The notes below the pieces were generated by a model, which was not told where the DNA came from, ran no database searches, and saw only the letters and a list, made by a program, of their open reading frames with translations. The position numbers and the translations under genes were made by a program. This document shows, one piece after another, positions 57,701 to 64,000 of a stretch of DNA of 64,000 nucleotides (within the stretch, counting starts at the first letter, position 1; every line of letters starts with the position of its first letter). The stretch comes from Tetranychus cinnabarinus (Eukaryota; Arthropoda; Arachnida; Trombidiformes; Tetranychidae): contig WHVY01000002.1 of NCBI GenBank assembly GCA_022266195.1, positions 13,717,001 through 13,781,000 of the forward strand, written 5' to 3'.

Positions 57701-60700
57701 GTTGGCTTCACTCAAATGATCAATTTTGGATTCTCATTGTTTAGTGTTTTTGATTGTCCAAATTTTTTGGAACCATTTGATTGAAAGAAAAATGAATTGA
57801 AAATGTCGACATTATCATAAAGGTGAAGTTGAAGGATTGAACCAGAATCTTTTTTTTCTGGTTCTTTTAGGTGTTTATCATTTATAATAAGATGGACTCA
57901 TTTTGCTGGATCAATGATAATCAAATGAACAAGATTGTTAAGATGACAACAAAAAGTGTATTCACAAGTGTTTGTCCAATCATCTGTTGTTTTTACCCTA
58001 GAAAAGTTGAGATTGAACAATTTAGGTTAAATGCTCAGGCAAGCTTGAAATTGGAATGATGATGATGATGGTTATGGTGATGGTGATGATGATGGTGAGT
58101 AGGCTGAGTAAGGTTGAGGCATAAATATGGTTGCAAGTGAAAAATAAGAAAAGGACAAAAGAAGAATGAAAATGAGAAGTTGAACAAGATAATATTTTTA
58201 TGGTCAATAAATGGAGTCATACATTTTATTTCTTGCACTTTCATCTTCATCCTCATCATTATCATTATTTTGAGATTTTTTTGTCACAATTACTTTTATC
58301 AACATCTTTCTTTTTTCTTATCCCAAGATGCACACAAGCCAGCAACGATTCTTGTCCCATTTTATACTATTAACCAGGACAAATTGACTCTGAATCTGGT
58401 TTAACAATTTCATTTCATTACGACATAATGGTCAGTCTCTAAATGATATTGAGAGGCAAAAAAAAGGTTCATCTTGTCCAGCGACCATTTTAACCTTTTC
58501 ATCTTTTTGTGGTTTTTGCTCGTCTTACAAGGATTATCATTTAATGGGTTCAAGTTATGGATTAAATGGTCTTTCATTATAATAGCAATTGATCTGATCA
58601 TAAGTAAATTGATACATTAACTGTTGATTAGTTGATAAACAAAAAGCTATTTAAGGTTATCAATCAATAAATTGCTATTCAATTCCCTTGCCTTCCATTT
58701 ACAGCAATTTACAGCTTTTTTTTAAAGTTCATCTCAATGTTTATGTCAACCAGAATTGGATAAAGAACCAGAAAATTTGATTAAACTCTTTTTATCCGTT
58801 TCTTTTCAAATCTTGGAGTTTTTACTCATCAAATTGTGACTTGGTAATTTAGTTGATCATGATTAATGTAACATTGTGATAATCTTATCCCAGTTTAACC
58901 CAAAGTATTGCGAACCTTTTATGTCCAAAAAAAGACTTTTGATCAATATTTTTTATCTCTTCTTCCCTGTTATTTAAACTATTATTACAATAATGAAACA
59001 TTATTATTACCATAATCATGATAAAACCTATTATTATTACAGTGAATTGCAATTGTTAAAATGTGTTATAACTTGAATAGCAAGAAAAGGATCAAAATTT
59101 TTGGGTTCCTAAGGTTACAATGAACTAAGCTGTTACATCTAGCGTGACTGTTTCATCAACTCACACCCAATTTTGGATGTTTCATATTAAATCATTTTCA
59201 TTACCATAATCATCTTGATAGTGTACATAATGATGATGAGGAAAACAATTGAACTAATTGCGTTATTTTTGCTGCATTTCAATATTTCGATATCAATGAA
59301 TCATTAATACTCAAAATTGAGGTTTGTCTTCATGTGCGCTCTTCATTTAATATCCATTGTAATTTCCATTCTCATTACATGACAAGATGATTGATTTGTT
59401 TTAATGATTGGTGAGCTTTTTTACATCTAGTTATTACCATAATTTTGTTTAAATGTTTAACCAATGTTGAACGTAAAATATGTTTCATTTGTCAGATTAA
59501 CCAATTTATTAATCATTTGCAATTCAAATCAGTTGAGTTGACATTTTTTCTTGTCCAACTTGATTTTAATCAAAAACCATTTTCTTTCATTCCGCTCAGA
59601 CTTACAATCTTACAAATCCATTTTCATTACACTAATTAATCAACTGTTAATTTATGCTTCACACCGTTTAACACCATTTAATCATGATTGTTTTATCAAT
59701 TGGTTAACAGCTTTTGTAACAATCAACATTTGAATATGTAATTCTCGAGAAAAATGTTTCTATCAATCAAATCGTTCACCAAATACAGCTGTAATCGAAT
59801 GCAAGATTTATACATTTCTCATTTTAGACCAGATTTTTTCTGGTTTACTTCTTACCATTTTACAAGGTTTGACAAAAACTGATTCATATTAAGACTTTGC
59901 TTCAATATAAAATTATCGAGAAAAATGTTTCATCAATCAAATCGTTTAAGATTGTATTTCTTTCTCATTCTTAACCAGAAAAAAAATCTGGTTTACTTTT
60001 ACAAGGTTTGACAAAAACTGGTTCACATTGAACTTGCTCATTTCAACATTTGTTGATCTGTGCGAGAACGAAATTGCTGATTTTCACCAAAGATCTTTGT
60101 AAATCAAGATTTTTCTGTTAATTAAATTTCTTTAAAAAATCAATTGAAGCTAATTCCAGGCTGCAACCGATGACGAAAAGTCATAATTGTTTTAAGCGGT
60201 AAAACTCATGATTAGATTAGATTTTAGGTCAATTCATTCGATTTGGTGGTTCCATTATCACTTGGCTTTGAACTGATCAGGGAACAATTAGGCTTTTAAG
60301 CTGATTAAAAGTTGATTAAAAGCTTATTAGTAAACAGGTTACATACATGGATAGACTGAGTAAAGCTAACCATAAAAATGTAAATGTATAAATTGAATTA
60401 CTCGACGAAAATTGAATTTAATTTAATTGTTCATTACTAAGCCTATTGGCTTTATTAAGACAATTTGATTACATTTTTCATCAAAATCATTAGATCAGTT
60501 GAAAAACATGGTTACACGAAACTGGTTAAAACATAAAGGTTTCATTGAAAATCATGGATGGAAAGTAAAGAATAATGTTTCAGAGAAAAAATGATTTCTT
60601 TCCATCACCTTTCATCTGTTTGCACAAAAGCCTGGTGCTTTTTGTTCATCACAATAAGATTAGTTTCCATGGTTTTTCCCATTGTCTCATTTTCATCATG

Positions 60701-63700
60701 AAAACTGAACATTTATCACTTACCAAGAATGGCGAAGAGTGTTGATCATTATCAACATTAATTATACTTTGAATGTCTTTACCTCTTTCCTGTACAGTTA
60801 TGATTGTTGAATGTTGAACAGGTAAACCATCTTAGGTAAAGGTTTAATTAAAGGACAATCGCGATTGAATATTAAATGCAAGTTGTTTGAGCCGTGAATA
60901 TATTTAGATGTAAATTATTGATTGACTTGCTGTTGAACGTTACTTGAATACTCAATTTACAATGCAATTATCAAATGGAAAGCAAAAAAATGGGTTCACT
61001 CAATAACAACATTGTTATATCAATAACTGAGGATAAACATTAACTTGTTTATTCTGAGGCTTTTTTCATGTATATTTCTGACTGGGTTTAAAGCTAACAA
61101 AAATGATATTTATATTCAGGCATTTAGGTTGACTGAGGAGTGATAAAAAAAATAGAAGTATAAGAATGAAATAAATAGTAAAAAAGTAAACTCTTTTTGG
61201 GTTTATTATACAAAAAAAAGAGCTTTTCTTAGCCTTTTATTTTTATATGTAAACACACATCGACAGCAACAAACACTGAATATTATTCGTTTCATGCTTA
61301 CATATGCAAAGTCACATGGGACCGCAAGTTGAGTTAATCATATTCAATGATCATATTACCACTGCTTATTCAATGATAATATTCACTGTTGAGGCAAGAG
61401 TTTTGGAGTTGAAACTGAATGAAATTGTTGACAAGGATAAGCAAGTTATCGCAAGTGACAAGAATTTGCAAACCCAAATGACCTGCCATTTAGGTTAATA
61501 TACTTGAATCTTGCTTTTTTAGGTCAAGGGACGAAGAAAGCAAGGTCTAGGGTCGATAAGGACTGGTTGATAGATGTTCACAGACAATGTGCTTAAAGTC
61601 GATAAAAATGATCAAAAGATGTTTGGGTTTTTGATAAAACTGCAAAACTGAAAAATGTCAAGATTTTCAGTTGTATTGAAGGTTAGAACAAGTAATATAC
61701 AGACACGAAGCATGAGCTTGATTTTGAGCCGTTTTCTTGTAAAAGATTTTTCAGTTTAACATCAGATTTTATGAGCAGTTCATGTTTTGTCAGATGATAA
61801 ACAAAATTTCGACGATAACAGTGAAAGAACTCATTTTATTTCAAGAGTTTGGTAATGAACTGATTAAGGCGGTAATCCGAAGGAGAATTGAATTTTTAAA
61901 ATAACTTTTCGACTAACGTTCGTTATTTCGATTTGCATTTTTTCCAACTTCAGCCATAACTAACTATTAGTTATTACCAAATTAGAAACTTCACTCTGAT
62001 AAAATATGCTTGGACGAAACCAAACTTTGGTTCAACGCTAGTTTTCACCAGAGAATTTTTCTGTTCCAAAACAGAACTTTTAATCTCTAAAAGTGTGCAT
62101 TTTAAAATGAAATTGAAAATCAATCTTCAACTTCGTTCAACAAAAATTATCAAAATTTGTCTTTTTAAGTCAATAAATCAAATGTTTTAATCATTAAAAA
62201 TGTGGTTTTTAGTTTTCAATAAAATAAACTTGAGTTATCTTATAAAATCCAAGACTATTTGGTGAAAGATTTCAAGTTTTTCCAAACTTTCTATTTTCTA
62301 AAAGTGGTAAGATTAATTGAGCCAATTTACCAATTGATGATTGATTAGTCTGACTCGATTCCAAGACAAATTGACAACAAATTGAATAATAGCTGGGAGT
62401 GAAGCTTCAAACTAACCAATCGATAAGCGACAAACTTTAAATGTTTACTGTCTTCTTAGTGTTTACTTTATCTTTCAATTTTGCCCAATTTCGCTATTTC
62501 ATGAGAATCCAAATTTTACCCTGAAAATTGCATTTACATGAATGAATTGGAAAACATAATTAGCAAATATTGCCTTTCAATTATTTCATTTTCCTTTCGC
62601 CTTTACTTTTGTTTAATTTTCAATGTTTATTCAATTATCAATTTTGATTGAAATGTTCAACTTTTTCTTCCCTCACTTTGCATGTTCATCTCTTTCTGTG
62701 CTTTTTGTCAACTTTATCCTGATTCTGATGCATAAATAGATGCAAAATTATCCTGCTGATGAACAAGATTAATCCGTTAACCATTTAATCAATAGACTTA
62801 ACTATCAATTGGTTTTACTTAAACTTGGCTTCCACTTTCATCCATCTTCACTCATTTTGCTTCATCGTAATTACTGTTGAGAAAAAAAGGTTTTAAGAAG
62901 TTTTCTTTGAAATGTAATTAGTTGAATCTCTTGAAGCGAATCAAGTAAACTTTGACTTGATTGTTGACAGTCTGATTGACAATCTGAACACTTTTTCCCA
63001 ATTTCACATTCAGCTTAACACGTAAAAGGTAAAACTAACATTGAGCCAATATCAATAACAAAGTTTACATTTACTTTGGTTAATCTAACCAGAATGAAAT
63101 ACACTTGTTATTATCAACAATTATCGACTTATTTACACTCAATCTTGATCATGACCGTCATCATCAATAACAATGACAACCTTTACTGTAAATTATTGGT
63201 TAACCGTCAAATTTGTTGGTAAAACTGAATAGACTGATGAAGGAAACATGAAAAAATGAAATCTTGATCGATCCATTTGCTTCAACTGTAATCGTTGAAC
63301 AAGATTTTCATTCAATTTTCATATTGATGCAGTTGGATTACATTTTGAAGTGAATCTCTTTGCCTTGTATTATTGTCAAGTTGAAATTGAATTGAATGAC
63401 AATTGATCCGACTAACAACATGGAATTAATCAAATCTACAATCAAATGTATTATTCAATGTTATTTGTGCAACTTTTAATTCAAATGCTAATCAAAAGCA
63501 TAATGAGATTGTGAATAAGCCTCACAAATGATCATTATCAATTGTTGTTCAATTTCATTAAAAGACTTTTCTTCAACAACAATTGAAACTCGCAAGGTTT
63601 TGTGTTGAACATGTGAATGTTGATTCCAACCATCAATATTCATTCAACATTGAAGTGAAAAAAAGAGATTAAATGATTTCGAGTAAACTTCAGGTCAACT

Positions 63701-64000
63701 TGTCTGGTCATGGCTTTAAAGCTAATAAATCAACAATTAAGTTAGCTATTTGATGAAATATTGCAATTCATTCGAAGAGTGAAGGCAAGTCGAGATTTAA
63801 TGTCGACTTAGTGCAACCAAAACATTTTTTGCGTACTTTTATGCCTTGACTTTATGGTTGGTACTTTTTTAACGCTTTTTAACGTTTATCTTTCATTTCA
63901 ACAGAAAATTCTATTGCCCAGGAAAAGCGTCATCAAAGGAAGATGAAACCAAATTCATCTTCATCATCGTTACCTTCATCATTGTCCAGTAAAGATTTAT
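45707..64000 (+). CDS. Secreted EGF-domain protein gene with giant intron (3' partial)
   Basis: Exon 1 45,707-45,845, exon 2 46,769-46,885, and an exon from 63,905 past the window edge. Donors are GTAAG and GTGAG, acceptors AATAATAG and TTTCAACAG. All junctions are phase 1: Gly spans exons 1-2 and exon 3 is open only in phase 1. Exon 1 gives a signal peptide (ATG 45,707, or 45,749 with a cleaner hydrophobic core). Exon 2 is exactly one EGF module: C-x5-C-x3-C-x9-C-x-C-x11-C with the GY motif before the last turn, in a symmetric 1-1 exon as expected for shuffled modules. The third exon begins basic, then Ser-rich. The 17-kb intron contrasts with the other genes here. A larger extracellular or membrane protein is likely; I cannot name it. 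Confidence 0.75.
45846..46768 (+). other. Intron 1 of the EGF gene
   Basis: 923 bp between GTAAGT and a TTCTCCCCATTCC-type pyrimidine tract ending AATAATAG. AT-rich, nothing else seen. Confidence 0.7.
50231..50251 (+). other. Candidate 21-nt micro-exon coding seven aspartates
   Basis: A pyrimidine-rich tract ending CCCTTTAG is followed by seven ATG units and then GTAAGG, a strong donor. In phase 1, the phase of this gene, the 21 nt read as Asp x7, joining the EGF exon to the 63,905 exon without a frame change. It may equally be a plain (ATG)n microsatellite beside chance splice-like signals. Confidence 0.35.
51311..51365 (+). other. tRNA-like 5' half (tRNA-Asp-like D-arm), probably degenerate
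   Basis: GTAGTATAATGGCTAGTATCC at 51,320-51,340 closely resembles the D-arm and A-box of eukaryotic tRNA-Asp (and tRNA-Glu). The anticodon stem after it does not pair well and no T-arm (GGTTCGA) follows, so this is a tRNA fragment, a tRNA-derived SINE head or chance. Confidence 0.3.
57839..57864 (+). repeat. Perfect 9-bp hairpin in intron 2
   Basis: GAACCAGAA and TTCTGGTTC pair around an 8-base T-rich loop. The core ACCAGA/TCTGGT hairpin recurs at about 59,827 and 59,972 within the same intron. Confidence 0.6.
58055..58098 (+). repeat. (GAT)n / (GGT) simple repeat
   Basis: Interrupted trinucleotide repeat in intron 2, minus-strand reading ATC/ACC. Confidence 0.7.
59743..60030 (+). repeat. 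Diverged tandem duplication in intron 2
   Basis: Copy A 59,743-59,890 and copy B 59,914-60,030 share, in order, TCGAGAAAAATGTTTC, ATCAATCAAATCGTT, a TTTCTCATT block, an ACCAGA...TCTGGTTTACTT hairpin and ACAAGGTTTGACAAAAACTG. The copies differ by small deletions. The hairpin loop is T-rich in copy A and A-rich in copy B. Confidence 0.75.

Larger units (their letters stand above)
46886..63904 (+). other. 17-kb intron 2 of the EGF gene
   Basis: Bounded by GTGAGT and TTTCAACAG. It holds a candidate micro-exon (50,231), a tRNA-like fragment (51,311), trinucleotide repeats, a perfect hairpin (57,839) and a diverged duplication (59,743-60,030). The ORFs in it are short and mostly lack ATG. I could not find a further exon, but small ones may be missed, and nested genes on either strand are not excluded. 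Confidence 0.6.

Noticed and set aside
58329..58400. Possible extra exon of the EGF gene after a TTATCCCAAG acceptor
   Set aside because: The phase-1 reading is open for 24 codons and looks protein-like, but the only donor is a weak GTTTAA and a stop follows at once.
1..64000. CRISPR arrays, bacterial operons, rRNA genes
   Set aside because: No regularly spaced direct repeats with unique spacers apart from the 28-bp minisatellite (no spacers); the DNA is clearly eukaryotic and I see no rRNA-like sequence.

Overview
This is metazoan nuclear DNA: AT-rich, with short GT-AG introns (64-122 nt) in the ordinary genes and one gene with a very long intron. An ionotropic-receptor-like protein and the overall protein set point to a protostome, most likely an arthropod. 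I lean to an acariform mite, but that is an impression and the sequence alone does not prove it.

Layout. Positions 1 to about 9,745 are the 3' part of a large Ty3/gypsy-type LTR retrotransposon; its 5' end lies outside the window. Gag, protease, RT and RNase H are followed by a frame change and then by integrase. The integrase frame runs on without a stop into about 940 extra residues with a RING-like/TRAF-like zinc-finger region and a domain resembling REX/ISG20-type DEDDh exonucleases whose catalytic positions are mostly replaced. A short palindrome, AGACTAAGTCT or GTCTAAGAC, recurs throughout this element in coding and non-coding sequence. This is the least ordinary thing in the window.

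Positions 9,899-23,583 are a compact host block: hormone-sensitive lipase (minus), divergent from the RNA polymerase III second-largest subunit (plus); a coiled-coil protein (minus) lying between two 276-bp inverted copies of the AP-2 mu 3' end; the AP-2 mu subunit itself (minus); and an ionotropic-receptor-like gene (plus). A gene-poor stretch follows to an intronless ELOVL fatty-acid elongase at 30,773.

Positions 33,799-43,403 are a graveyard of fragments: an unrecognised membrane ORF, a 28-bp minisatellite, a dUTPase-like fragment joined to a LINE 3' end, a mariner-type MITE with TA target duplication, a frameshifted SETDB1-like MBD fragment, a Tc1/mariner transposase remnant and a long palindromic MITE. 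Between these lies a three-exon secreted protein gene with a fibronectin-III-like fold (38,295-38,985, minus), which I assembled from splice signals and a continuous frame.

From 45,707 to the right edge runs one gene on the plus strand: a signal-peptide exon, a symmetric EGF-domain exon, and after a 17-kb intron the start of a further exon at 63,905, all joined in phase 1. A 21-nt candidate micro-exon coding only aspartate lies in that intron. The rest of the intron is simple repeats, hairpins and unassigned AT-rich sequence.
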